Below are positions 15,747-24,067 of a stretch of DNA of 64,000 bases, piece by piece (position 1 is the stretch's first letter; every line of letters starts with the position of its first letter). The stretch comes from Marinirhabdus sp050859505 (GTDB lineage Bacteria > Bacteroidota > Bacteroidia > Flavobacteriales > Flavobacteriaceae). The stretch covers positions 2,976,001 through 3,040,000 of the forward strand of contig NZ_CP193934.1 in NCBI RefSeq assembly GCF_050859505.1, read 5' to 3'. Below the pieces are notes generated by a model. That model searched no databases. It was not told the origin of the DNA and saw only the letters and a list, made by a program, of their open reading frames with translations. Position numbers and translations under genes: made by a program.

Positions 15747-15754
15747 ATATATAT
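15747..15754. repeat. Right target-site duplication of the IS1595-type element
   Basis: ATATATAT, a direct copy of 11308-11315. Confidence 0.85.
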
Positions 15755-16065
15755 TAAACACCTAAACATTCCATTTTAGTTTTCTTGGATGAAAAATAAT
15801 CTCTGGTAAAAATGAAATATTATTTTCAAAAGCTACTTCCCATTTCTTGGTATTTTCACATCGTATCCATAGCACTAGAGATGGTTTAAAAATTTCAGCG
15901 TGTTTTCCGTGTAATAATTATACAGAATACCTTCATTTTTATGAATTCTACACAAACACATCCCGTTTTAACAAAACTGTCACATTTGTTAACTATTTTT
16001 TTTGAGAATCCCCAACCTATATTTGCTTCAGAATTAAAAACATAACAAACCTAAAACTAAATACC
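15755..16065. other. Intergenic region upstream of the OmpA lipoprotein gene
   Basis: About 310 bp, originally continuous with the sequence left of 11308. No convincing frame or RNA gene was seen. It holds the -7 box of the following gene at its right end. Confidence 0.5.
16018..16025 (+). promoter_or_regulatory. -7 box of the OmpA lipoprotein gene
   Basis: TATATTTG fits the Bacteroidetes TAnnTTTG consensus, 40 nt before the start codon. A matching TTTG -33 box at a normal distance is not clear. Confidence 0.5.
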
Positions 16066-16908
16066 ATGAAAAAATCAATTGCATTAGCACTATTCTCAGG
16101 AGCTATTTTATTTACCTCTTGCGTTTCTAAAAAAAAGTATGTAGAATTGGAAGGACAATATAATGATACCCGTTCTAGTTTAGCAAAAACCCAACTTGAA
16201 AAAGAAGAAGCCGAAACAAAATTGGCCAAAATTGAGGATCGTGTAGCAAGTTACAATCAAAAAATCCAGTCGTTAACCGACAGTAACAACGATAGATTAC
16301 AACAATTTGAAGGGGTTGTGTTATCACAAAACGACAAGGACAAAATGAAAGCTGCCTTGGCAAATGTAGATCCAGCAGAACTTGCTGCAGCTACAACCCT
16401 AAAAGATAGTATGAATCTAATTATTTCACACAATCTAAAAAAGAATCTAGATTCCAGCTTAATTGCTGAAGGTGAAGAAGACGATATACAAATTAACATA
16501 GACGAGACGGTTGTGATGATTACTATTTCGGATAAATTATTATTTAACTCCGGAAGTTATAAAGTAAATCCAAAAGCAAATCCATTATTAGAACGTTTGG
16601 CAAATGTAATTAATAGTGAGCCTGCACTTGAAGTAATGGTAGAGGGGCATACAGATGCTCAAACTGTAAAATCTGGTTCTTATATTAAAGATAACTGGGA
16701 TTTAAGTGTTGAACGTTCTACCGCTGTAATTAGAACATTGCAAGAAAAGTACGGCGTAGCTCCAGAAAAATTGATTGCCGCTGGACGTAGCAGCTTTCAC
16801 CCACTTACAGAAAATGATAGTAAAGAAGGTCGTGCTACCAATAGACGTACACGTATTGTAATACTTCCTAACTTAGATAAATTTTTGGCCCTACTTTCTG
16901 CCAATTAA
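16066..16908 (+). CDS. OmpA-family lipoprotein, peptidoglycan-binding
   Basis: 280 residues. Lipoprotein signal with FTSC lipobox (Cys19). A coiled-coil follows (about 25-80, LAKTQLEKEEAETKLAKIED). The C-terminal OmpA/MotB domain (about 150-275) contains MVEGHTDAQ and NRRTRIVI, the residues that bind diaminopimelate in peptidoglycan. It likely tethers the outer membrane to the cell wall. It is longer than Pal because of the coiled coil, like many flavobacterial OmpA lipoproteins. A strong terminator follows. Confidence 0.92.
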   Translation: MKKSIALALFSGAILFTSCVSKKKYVELEGQYNDTRSSLAKTQLEKEEAETKLAKIEDRVASYNQKIQSLTDSNNDRLQQFEGVVLSQNDKDKMKAALANVDPAELAAATTLKDSMNLIISHNLKKNLDSSLIAEGEEDDIQINIDETVVMITISDKLLFNSGSYKVNPKANPLLERLANVINSEPALEVMVEGHTDAQTVKSGSYIKDNWDLSVERSTAVIRTLQEKYGVAPEKLIAAGRSSFHPLTENDSKEGRATNRRTRIVILPNLDKFLALLSAN

Positions 16909-16933
16909 TAAACTGAAAGTAAACAACTATGTA

Positions 16934-16968
16934 AATGCAACGCTCCGTGATAGAGCGTTGCATTTTTC
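16934..16968 (+). terminator. Intrinsic terminator of the OmpA lipoprotein gene
   Basis: AATGCAACGCTC (16934-16945) pairs perfectly with GAGCGTTGCATT (16953-16964), followed by TTTCTT. A 12-bp stem with 7-nt loop. Confidence 0.92.
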
Positions 16969-17011
16969 TTTGGTATATTCACTTCGCAAAAAATCTTTAG
17001 TATCCCCCTTT

Positions 17012-17413
17012 ATGAAACTAGAAAATTCTGAATTCAGTAAAGATTGCTTATTGAAAATTTCCGAACCCTTTGGAAATTTTTATATTTTTAATACATTTAT
17101 AGTTAGTGAAATAACCGAAGGTGTTCATTTTGATTGGGAGAAAGCACAGAGCTTAATTGAAAAGGTCCACACGTTTTTTGGATCTAGCGATAGTAAGATT
17201 AATTATATATCCAATCGAATAAATTCATATTCTGTAAATGCTCAGGATTGGCTCAAATTTTATAAAGAGCGTCATACGGTCGCACGTGTAGCTATAGTTG
17301 CGTATGAAGAAAAGGGCCTTTTAAGTATTCAAATAGAAAAAATATTTACCAAATCTACCTACCAAACCTTCAATTCCCTAGAAGATGCCATTGATTGGGT
17401 ATCTTCGAAATAA
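17012..17413 (+). CDS. SpoIIAA-like / STAS-fold protein
   Basis: 133 residues from ATG at 17012. An upstream in-frame ATG at 16958 lies inside the preceding terminator hairpin, so it is rejected. Pattern of the Bacteroidetes SpoIIAA-like family: N-terminal strands, EGVHFDWEKAQSLIEKV helix, a middle SNRINSYSVNAQDW segment, a hydrophobic strand RVAIVAY, and a closing LEDAIDWVSSK helix. Cytosolic. The role of this family is unproven. A divergent paralogue follows at 17528. Confidence 0.68.
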   Translation: MKLENSEFSKDCLLKISEPFGNFYIFNTFIVSEITEGVHFDWEKAQSLIEKVHTFFGSSDSKINYISNRINSYSVNAQDWLKFYKERHTVARVAIVAYEEKGLLSIQIEKIFTKSTYQTFNSLEDAIDWVSSK

Positions 17414-17527
17414 ATCATCACTTTTTTAGGAAATGCGTTTCTGTTGTATTTTTTTCATTACATTTATTTCGAGTAAGCACATGAAAACTTTTACGCAAAG
17501 GTTGTACCTCATTTAAAATTTAAGACT

Positions 17528-17884
17528 ATGAAAAAACTGGTACTCCCTCACGGCGAAATAGAACTACACCAAAACTATGCTATCCTTCGAATCTTTAAGA
17601 ATGAACACGTATGCCTGAAAAAAGCAAAAGATACTTTTAAAGAATTAAAATCTTTTTTTAATTCTGAAAATTTTGTTCTTATCGCTCATAGAACTCAAAA
17701 CTATACCATAGATAAAGAAGTTTTTGAAAAGGCTACTTTAAAAAATTTTATAGGTTTTGGCATTGTGTCTAATCACCCCAAAGCTCGCGAAAGAGCCATG
17801 GAAGAACAGAATCATTTCAATAGAAATTTCGCTTTTTTTGAAGAGCTACAAGAAGCTGTCGATTGGTCTAGAACCTTTTTTTAA
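17528..17884 (+). CDS. SpoIIAA-like / STAS-fold protein, paralogue of the previous gene
   Basis: 118 residues. Shares the order of elements with the 17012 product: early strands, VCLKKAKDTFKELKSFF helix, an IAHRTQNYTIDKEVF middle segment matching NRINSYSVNAQDW, a hydrophobic strand FIGFGIV and a final LQEAVDWSRTFF helix. The two genes lie 114 bp apart and probably arose by an old tandem duplication. Function unknown. Confidence 0.65.
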   Translation: MKKLVLPHGEIELHQNYAILRIFKNEHVCLKKAKDTFKELKSFFNSENFVLIAHRTQNYTIDKEVFEKATLKNFIGFGIVSNHPKARERAMEEQNHFNRNFAFFEELQEAVDWSRTFF

Positions 17885-17893
17885 AAGAAGCTA

Positions 17894-18625
17894 TTATTTC
17901 TTCGCACTAGGAGGTACCGTTGGTCTTACTTCAATTTTACTTGGTAGCGTTCTGGGGTGCATTTGTAATAAATCTACCACCAACTTACCTATATCTTCTA
18001 TTTGTATCTTCCAAGCACCTTCTTCAGTAGGTTCGTTACCATTAAAATGGGTAGAGACACTTCCTGGCATAATAGTACTTACTTTAATTTCATGTTTTCT
18101 AAGGTCTAACATTGCCGCTTGTGTAAAGCCTGTTACACCAAATTTACTAGCATTATAGGCAGTTCCCCCTTCGAAAAAATTGGTTCCCGCCAGGCTGGAA
18201 ATAGAAATAAAATATCCTTTGGTTTCTTTTAAAGCATTTACGGAAGATTTTAAAGAATAAAATGCTCCGGTTAAATTAGTATCTATCACTTCATTCCAGT
18301 GCTTTATACTCATGTCTTCTATACTACCAAAATGTCCTAAACCTGCATTGGCAATTACCACGTTAAGTTTTCCAAATTCATTTACAGTAGCCTTAACAGC
18401 TTGTTCCTGGCTCTCATAAGAACGTACATCTGCTGCTATTCCAATAGCGTGGGCATTAGTCTCACTTTTTTTATTTAGCATTTTCGCAGCTTCATCTGCA
18501 GCATCTTGACTTCGGCTGGTAATAGCAACACTCACACCTTGTTTAAGGAGTGCTTCTGCTATTCCATATCCTATTCCTTTGGTGCCTCCTGTAATTAAGG
18601 CTACTTTTCCTTGTATATTTTGCAT
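17894..18625 (-). CDS. Short-chain dehydrogenase/reductase (FabG-like)
   Basis: 243 residues, classical SDR length. The Rossmann motif TGGTKGIG is at 12-19, the ANAG motif at 92-95, and the catalytic triad is S144, Y157 and K161 (YNASK). The classical TGxxxGxG motif suggests NADP(H) or NAD(H) use. It converges on the 17528 gene with 9 bp between stops. The substrate cannot be told from the sequence; FabG-type 3-oxoacyl reduction is one option. Confidence 0.9.
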   Translation of the reverse strand: MQNIQGKVALITGGTKGIGYGIAEALLKQGVSVAITSRSQDAADEAAKMLNKKSETNAHAIGIAADVRSYESQEQAVKATVNEFGKLNVVIANAGLGHFGSIEDMSIKHWNEVIDTNLTGAFYSLKSSVNALKETKGYFISISSLAGTNFFEGGTAYNASKFGVTGFTQAAMLDLRKHEIKVSTIMPGSVSTHFNGNEPTEEGAWKIQIEDIGKLVVDLLQMHPRTLPSKIEVRPTVPPSAKK

Positions 18626-18727
18626 GAGTTTCTTTTTTCGTAAAGTTACAGTTTGAAAGTATCAGGAAGTATTAAATAATCCTTAATTTTAAAAACGAGA
18701 ACTTCAAAATTATCACTATTCTTCAAA

Positions 18728-19336
18728 ATGAAACGATTACAATTCTATCTACTTTTAATTTTTTTAAACCTCCCTTTCTTCGGAATTACACAAGAACTGG
18801 TAAATATTGCCGAGTACCCTTCAGAATTTGAATACGAAGTCCGGTATGCCACGCCAGACAATTTTATTGGTGAAACACTCTATGATTGTTCCGTATGTCT
18901 CTTGCAACCTGAAGTTGCTAAAGCGCTTCTGGAAGCCAACCAATACTTTTGTGAAAAAGGCTATCGCATAAAATTGTACGACTGTTACCGTCCCCTAGAT
19001 GTTCAAAAACAAATGTGGAAAAAAGTACCCCGCCCCACTTATGTAGCCAATCCTTATGGTCGTGGGAGTATTCATAATAAAGGTGCTGCTGTGGACATTA
19101 CGCTCGTAACGCTGGAAGGTTGCTATATGGAAATGGGAAGTGACTATGATTTCTTCGGAAGAGAGAGCCACATAGATAATTTTAACTTTAGCAAGGAAAT
19201 TTTAGCGAACCGAAAATTATTGAGAGAAGGCATGAAAAAATTCGGGTTTGGAACGGTACGCACCGAATGGTGGCATTACAGTTACCGTAAAAACTGGAGC
19301 TTTCCAACACTAAACGAACCTTTGCCCTGTAATTAA
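18728..19336 (+). CDS. D-alanyl-D-alanine dipeptidase (VanX/DdpX type, M15D)
   Basis: 202 residues with a signal peptide ending near residue 21. The zinc site is SIHNKGAAVD (H116, D123) plus H183 in EWWHYSY, with catalytic E180. Arg88 in YRP matches the VanX transition-state Arg. The enzyme hydrolyses D-Ala-D-Ala; as an exported single gene without vanH/vanA neighbours it more likely recycles peptidoglycan dipeptide than confers vancomycin resistance. Its last 4 bp overlap the end of the opposing MscS gene. Confidence 0.93.
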   Translation: MKRLQFYLLLIFLNLPFFGITQELVNIAEYPSEFEYEVRYATPDNFIGETLYDCSVCLLQPEVAKALLEANQYFCEKGYRIKLYDCYRPLDVQKQMWKKVPRPTYVANPYGRGSIHNKGAAVDITLVTLEGCYMEMGSDYDFFGRESHIDNFNFSKEILANRKLLREGMKKFGFGTVRTEWWHYSYRKNWSFPTLNEPLPCN

Positions 19337-20256
19337 GAAGTACTCAAATTATTGTCTGGCGGATCAGATTTTAAACGAAGTGGGATATCTTTTTGACCTC
19401 CGTATAATTTAATTTCAGTAATATCTCCAGGCATTATAAATTCTGCTGCAATAAACGCCTCTTTTACTTCTTTTATAATTTTACCTCGTAATTGTCTGGA
19501 AGCCCTTCTATAATCTACCGTATGTATCCAAAAGAAAACTTTTAGATTTACCGTACTGGCAGCCAATTCGTTTTCAATAACAAAATTTTCGTGCGTTTCA
19601 TCATGAACAATTTCGGTATTCGTATTAAGAATTTCCATAATAATTTCCTTCCCCTTTTCAATATCATCTTCATAGCCTATTCCCACAACAAATTCAACTC
19701 TATAAAACCCATCTGCGGTATAATTCTCCACTGGTTTTGTGAGTACATCGCTATTAGGAATATAAATATCCCGTCCATCTGTTGTTTTAATATGAGTGTA
19801 CCTAAAATTAAGCGCCATCACCTTCCCGAAGTGACTATCTACCATAATGGTATCGTTTACTCCAAAGGGTCTATTAAATGCTAAAATAATACCTGCCAAA
19901 AAATTCTTGCCAATATCCTGAAATGCAAATCCCAAAACAATAGCTGCACCGCCAGCAGCCGTTAAAATACCCGTTGCGACTCCTCGTAAGCCTGCTACAT
20001 CCAGCGCTATCATAATCGTAATAAGAATAAGAATAATTTTTACCGCCTGCGTTAAAAACTTTGCCATTAAAGGATCTTGCGCTTTTTTCATGATTCTCCT
20101 TCTGAAAAAGCTTGTGATGAGTTGGGCAATTAAAATCCCCGCGACTATTACAAAAATTCCCATGGCAATTCTTGGCAACAAATTCAAAAACTTGTCATAG
20201 TAATTTTCGGCAGCATTAATAATGGTATCGGTAGAAGATTGTATCAGTGGAATCAT
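19333..20256 (-). CDS. Small-conductance mechanosensitive channel, MscS family
   Basis: 307 residues. Three hydrophobic segments at about 28-50, 70-88 and 93-120. The third is the Gly/Ala-rich pore helix (ILTAAGGAAIVLGFAFQDIGKNF). The beta domain contains IMVDSHFGKVMALNFRYTHIKTTDGRDIYIPNSDVL. The C-terminal tail is longer than in E. coli MscS. It is the second MscS-type gene in the window. Confidence 0.93.
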   Translation of the reverse strand: MIPLIQSSTDTIINAAENYYDKFLNLLPRIAMGIFVIVAGILIAQLITSFFRRRIMKKAQDPLMAKFLTQAVKIILILITIMIALDVAGLRGVATGILTAAGGAAIVLGFAFQDIGKNFLAGIILAFNRPFGVNDTIMVDSHFGKVMALNFRYTHIKTTDGRDIYIPNSDVLTKPVENYTADGFYRVEFVVGIGYEDDIEKGKEIIMEILNTNTEIVHDETHENFVIENELAASTVNLKVFFWIHTVDYRRASRQLRGKIIKEVKEAFIAAEFIMPGDITEIKLYGGQKDIPLRLKSDPPDNNLSTS

Positions 20257-20353
20257 ATATTTCGTTATAATTTTAAAGATACAACAACCTCGTATCTTAC
20301 AAACAACTCTTAATAAAACTTTTTGAAATTGTGGCTGTGCGTTGCAGTTGTTC

Positions 20354-20361
20354 TATCTTTG
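20354..20361 (+). promoter_or_regulatory. -7 box for the DUF3817-MscS unit
   Basis: TATCTTTG matches TAnnTTTG exactly. It lies inside the longest open frame that would start GTG at 20331, and 17 nt before TTG at 20379, which supports the downstream start. Confidence 0.5.
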
Positions 20362-20378
20362 CACAAAATCTTTCACTC

Positions 20379-20657
20379 TTGGATACTTCAGTAAAAACAT
20401 TTAAAATTATAAGCACGCTAGAAGCTATTTCTTTTTTGGTATTGCTGTGTATTGCAATGCCTTTAAAGTACATTTGGGATATGCCAGAGATGGTTCGTTT
20501 TGTAGGAATGGCGCACGGAATCTTATTTATTGCATACATTATTGGCGCTTATTTTATGAAAGAGAAATTAAAATGGTCTTGGGGAACACTAGCTATTGTA
20601 ATGCTGTGCTCCGTTTTGCCGTTGGGCCCATTTTATGCTGAACGTAAATACCTATAA
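20379..20657 (+). CDS. DUF3817 small membrane protein
   Basis: 92 residues from TTG at 20379 (DTSVKTFKIISTLEA...). The frame stays open to GTG at 20331, but a good -7 box lies within that extension and the family usually starts just before the FKIISTLE segment. Three membrane helices: about 9-27, 42-62 and 68-85. The conserved GMAHGILFIAY motif and the final PFYAERKY fit DUF3817. The function of the family is unknown. Its TAA is followed at once by the ATG of the next MscS gene, so the two are translationally coupled. Confidence 0.8.
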   Translation: MDTSVKTFKIISTLEAISFLVLLCIAMPLKYIWDMPEMVRFVGMAHGILFIAYIIGAYFMKEKLKWSWGTLAIVMLCSVLPLGPFYAERKYL

Positions 20658-21932
20658 ATGGAAAGAGATACACTAAATCTTTATGCATGTTTGCTGCGCG
20701 AATACCTTCTCGAATTAGGGATGGGAGAAACCTGGGCAGCTATCTTAAATGTTACCGTAAATGCAATTATTATTGCTGTGCTGGCTACTTTTTTGGATAT
20801 TTTGTGTAGAAAAGTTATTGTGCAACTGTTTAAGGCCTTTAGCGATAAGACTACAACTAGCTTTGATAATTTTTTGGTGAAGAGTAATTTTCCCAGATTC
20901 ATTGCTCATTTTATACCCTTAGGAATTGTATGGTATCTCATACCGTCTATTTTTCAGGATTTTCCGTATGTAGAAAGTGGTATGCACAAAATTGCTCAGC
21001 TGTATCTAGTATTACTGTGTATTTTAGTTTTCAGAAGTATTTTACGAACTACCAATAATTTTCTACGCCACAGTAAGGAAAAATATAGCGATAAGCCCTT
21101 AGAAAGTTACTCTCAGGTCTTAATGATTTTCGCATGGAGTGTTGGTGTATTTTTGCTAGTTAATATTTTAACAGACTTTAGTTTAAAAAGTCTCACTACG
21201 CTTGGAGCTTTTTCTGCAGTTTTATTGCTAATCTTCAAAGACACTATTCTTGGATTTGTTGCGAGTATTCAGGTTTCAGTAAACGATATAGTGCGTATAG
21301 GCGATTGGATTACCTTCAGCAAATTTGGTGCAGACGGATACGTGACCGAAATTAATCTGGCCACCTTCCGGGTTCAAAACTTTGATAATACGTTCACAAC
21401 CATTCCTACCTATAGCTTAATTTCAGACTCCTTCCAGAACTGGCGTGGCATGCAGGAATCTGAAGGGCGACGTATAAAACGATCCATTTTTATAAAGCAG
21501 AACACCATAAAATTTCTTACGGAAGAAGAGATTGAAAATTTGAAAAAAATTCAGCTTATTGCACCTTACATCGAGCATCGTGAGAAAGACGTCAATAAAT
21601 ATAACAGGCTTACGGAAGCCGATAGATCCCTGTCTATTAATGGTAGAAACCAGACCAATTTGGGGATTTTCAGAAAATATGCAGATGCATTCTTACACGA
21701 AAATCCAGCTATTAATAAAGATCAATTTTTAATGGTGCGTCACCTTGCGCCAACCGACAAAGGAATTCCAATAGAGATTTTCTGTTTTAGTTACGATAAG
21801 ACTTGGGAAAACTACGAACACATTCAAGCCGATATTTTTGACCATCTTATTGCTGCCGTTCCTTACTTTGGCCTGGAAATTTTTGAATCTCCTACCGGGA
21901 AGGATTTAGCTAAAATTTCCTTAAACAGTTAA
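20658..21932 (+). CDS. Mechanosensitive channel of the YbdG type
   Basis: 424 residues, longer than plain MscS and with extra N-terminal helices. Membrane segments near 32-52, 79-97, 108-125, 152-172 and 178-205. The beta domain contains VNDIVRIGDWITFSKFGADG and VTEINLATFRVQNFDNTFTTIPTYSLISDSF. The C-terminal region with RHLAPTDKGIPIEIF is seen in YbdG-like proteins. Starts on the base after the DUF3817 stop; probably one operon. Confidence 0.9.
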   Translation: MERDTLNLYACLLREYLLELGMGETWAAILNVTVNAIIIAVLATFLDILCRKVIVQLFKAFSDKTTTSFDNFLVKSNFPRFIAHFIPLGIVWYLIPSIFQDFPYVESGMHKIAQLYLVLLCILVFRSILRTTNNFLRHSKEKYSDKPLESYSQVLMIFAWSVGVFLLVNILTDFSLKSLTTLGAFSAVLLLIFKDTILGFVASIQVSVNDIVRIGDWITFSKFGADGYVTEINLATFRVQNFDNTFTTIPTYSLISDSFQNWRGMQESEGRRIKRSIFIKQNTIKFLTEEEIENLKKIQLIAPYIEHREKDVNKYNRLTEADRSLSINGRNQTNLGIFRKYADAFLHENPAINKDQFLMVRHLAPTDKGIPIEIFCFSYDKTWENYEHIQADIFDHLIAAVPYFGLEIFESPTGKDLAKISLNS

Positions 21933-21977
21933 GATACTTTCGACGCTGATTATATCTTTACGTAAACCAACCTCATT

Positions 21978-23054
21978 TTGAAACTAAAATTATTTCTTCA
22001 GCTATTTGCAGGCCTTGCGATTGTATTAACTCTTTTGCCGTTATTGGCAATAGATTATTGGTGGATTAGGGTTTTCGATTTTCCACACATTCAATTAACC
22101 ATTCTTACATTTACAGCATTTATAACCTATTTTATGCGGTTTAAAATAAAAGAATGGAAGGATTATATATTTGTAACAGCGCTAATAGCGTGCTTAGGTT
22201 TTCAGTATTCAAAAATACACGCCTACACACCCTATGCCAAAGAGGAAGCAAAAAGTAGCTCTACAAACTATCAAGGCGAACTCCTCAAGCTTTATACTGC
22301 CAATGTGTATCAAAAAAATAAAAAACCGGAAAAACTTCAGCAAGAAATTATTGCTAGAGATGCAGATATTCTACTGTTTCTGGAGGCTCACAAACCGTGG
22401 CAAAATAAAATTCTGGAAGTGTTGCCAACTTCCTATACTTATAAAGTTGAAGTGCCTCTGGATAACACCTATGGGATGTTACTTTATTCCAAGCTTGAGC
22501 TAGTGAATCCACAAGTTAGATATTTGGTAGATGATAGTATTCCATCTATTGCGACCAAAGTAATTCTGCGATCTGGAGATACAGTGCAAATGTATAACAT
22601 TCACCCTACGCCACCCATGCCGCAGCACAATCCAACTTCCTCAGATCGTGATGCAGAAATGATGAAAATTGCCAACATGAGCAGGGAATCTAAATATCCT
22701 GTGTTGGTTTTGGGTGATTTTAACGATGTTGCCTGGTCTGCAACAACAAGTTTATTCCATAATGTAGGAGAACTATTGGACCCTAGAAAAGGGCGTGGTT
22801 TTTTTAACACGTTTAGTGCAAAAAGTACTTTTATGCGATGGCCCTTAGATCACGTTTTTATCTCTTCGGAATTTAGGGTAAAGCATATAGAAGTAGGTTC
22901 AGATATAAATTCAGATCATTTTCCTACCTATACCGAATTAAGTTTTGAGCCTTCCCTAAAAGATGAGCAAAAACCTAAAAAGCCTACCGAAAAAGAGCTG
23001 AAACGTGCTAAAGAACAAGCAAATGGCGTGGAAAAATTTGAATTGGATTACTAA
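21978..23054 (+). CDS. Membrane-anchored endonuclease/exonuclease/phosphatase (EEP) domain protein
   Basis: 358 residues with a TTG start at 21978. Three membrane helices in the first 85 residues (LAIVLTLLPLLAIDYWW, LTILTFTAFITYFM, YIFVTALIACLGF), then an EEP catalytic domain. Signature segments are LYTANVYQKN, LLFLEAH (catalytic Glu), VLGDFNDVAWS and SDHFPTYTEL (catalytic Asp-His). The C-terminal tail is Lys/Glu-rich. The domain cleaves phosphodiester or phosphomonoester bonds; placement suggests an extracytoplasmic active site. Lies 45 bp after the MscS gene and overlaps the converging DUF72 gene by 4 bp. Confidence 0.88.
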   Translation: MKLKLFLQLFAGLAIVLTLLPLLAIDYWWIRVFDFPHIQLTILTFTAFITYFMRFKIKEWKDYIFVTALIACLGFQYSKIHAYTPYAKEEAKSSSTNYQGELLKLYTANVYQKNKKPEKLQQEIIARDADILLFLEAHKPWQNKILEVLPTSYTYKVEVPLDNTYGMLLYSKLELVNPQVRYLVDDSIPSIATKVILRSGDTVQMYNIHPTPPMPQHNPTSSDRDAEMMKIANMSRESKYPVLVLGDFNDVAWSATTSLFHNVGELLDPRKGRGFFNTFSAKSTFMRWPLDHVFISSEFRVKHIEVGSDINSDHFPTYTELSFEPSLKDEQKPKKPTEKELKRAKEQANGVEKFELDY

Positions 23055-23938
23055 AATAACGTCTTAGGATCGTCCATCTGTGGGATATGCAGTGAAGTTC
23101 CAAAACGTTCATTCGCCTTTTTAATAAAGTGTGCCGAAAGTAACGGCGATGCCTTCTCCAAATTCTGATGTACAAAAAAGTAAATATCCTGAAGCCCTTG
23201 CTCTATCCAAAGTGCCAACCTATCAATCCAATCGTCCAAACGTGTATAATCGCTTTCGTGGTTAGCTCCATTGTACCGTATAAATGCTGAAGGCGACGTC
23301 ATACGCATATGCAACAAATCTCTTCTTCCTGCACTATCTACGAGTATATTTGTAACTTTATATTTCTCTAAAATATCGTACAATTCAGTAGCAACAGTTG
23401 TATCATTAAACCAATCTGTATGCCTAAACTCAATGGCTATGCGCATGTCTTTAGGAATGGCTTCGAAAAAATGGGGCAACCTGTCTATATCCTTAGGAGA
23501 AAAATTGTTGTGTAACTGTACAAAAGGCATTGCTAACTTTTCTTTCAAATTGGAAGCGTTTAGTATATATTCATTCAAATAATTTTCAAAATCGTTTAAG
23601 CGCTTCCAGTGCGTAACGCCTTGAAATACCTTCGGAAAAAACCGAAAATCTGCCGGAGTCTTTTCATACCAACCTGCAAAGACATCTGCAGGGAAAATTC
23701 TGTAGAAGGTTGCGTTTAACTCAATGCTATTAAATTGCGTCGAATAATACGCTAATTCATCTTTGGTACCACGCGGATAAAATCCTTTTAGATCGGCTCG
23801 GTTCCATTTGGCACAGCCTACGTAAAGGTTTGGTTTAGTTGCTTTCTTATAATTTTCTAACAGCTTTTTAGTATCAGGATGGTCTGGTGGCAATGTAAAA
23901 TCTATGTCGGCAGGATTGTCTACTTTTCCAAAATTCAT
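23051..23938 (-). CDS. DUF72 family protein (YecE-like)
   Basis: 295 residues. Typical DUF72 features: GCAKWNRADLKGFYP at about 42-57, the ELAYYSTQFNSIELNATFYR core segment, PADFRFFPKVFQGVTHW, and a C-terminal YFFVHQNLEKASPL segment. The family adopts a TIM-barrel fold of unknown activity. Cytosolic. Converges on the EEP gene with a 4-bp overlap. Confidence 0.92.
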   Translation of the reverse strand: MNFGKVDNPADIDFTLPPDHPDTKKLLENYKKATKPNLYVGCAKWNRADLKGFYPRGTKDELAYYSTQFNSIELNATFYRIFPADVFAGWYEKTPADFRFFPKVFQGVTHWKRLNDFENYLNEYILNASNLKEKLAMPFVQLHNNFSPKDIDRLPHFFEAIPKDMRIAIEFRHTDWFNDTTVATELYDILEKYKVTNILVDSAGRRDLLHMRMTSPSAFIRYNGANHESDYTRLDDWIDRLALWIEQGLQDIYFFVHQNLEKASPLLSAHFIKKANERFGTSLHIPQMDDPKTLF

Positions 23939-24067
23939 AATTTGTGGTTCTTTTCAGTAAAGATAAACATTCAAAAAATGTTAAATTCAAAAAAAAATAT
24001 TACGGCCTTGTAACAAAAAACACTTGTGAGAGTCTTACCTTTACGATAAACCTTAATAATATTAAAA

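Noticed and set aside
11305..15757. 36-bp terminal inverted repeats (TTAATATATAT extended) for the transposon
   Set aside because: The outer 11 bp are explained by a self-complementary target: ATATATAT is a palindrome duplicated on insertion, with TTA and TAA at its sides in the original target. The real repeat is 25 bp, which also yields the 8-bp duplication expected for IS1595.
16958..17011. Upstream ATG for the first SpoIIAA-like gene
   Set aside because: It lies within the terminator hairpin of the preceding gene and adds residues unlike the family.
18728..19336. Vancomycin-resistance gene vanX
   Set aside because: The catalytic residues match, but there is no vanH or vanA ligase nearby and the protein has a signal peptide. 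A recycling dipeptidase is more likely.
20331..20378. GTG start of the DUF3817 gene
   Set aside because: A consensus TATCTTTG -7 box lies inside it, so transcription probably begins after it.
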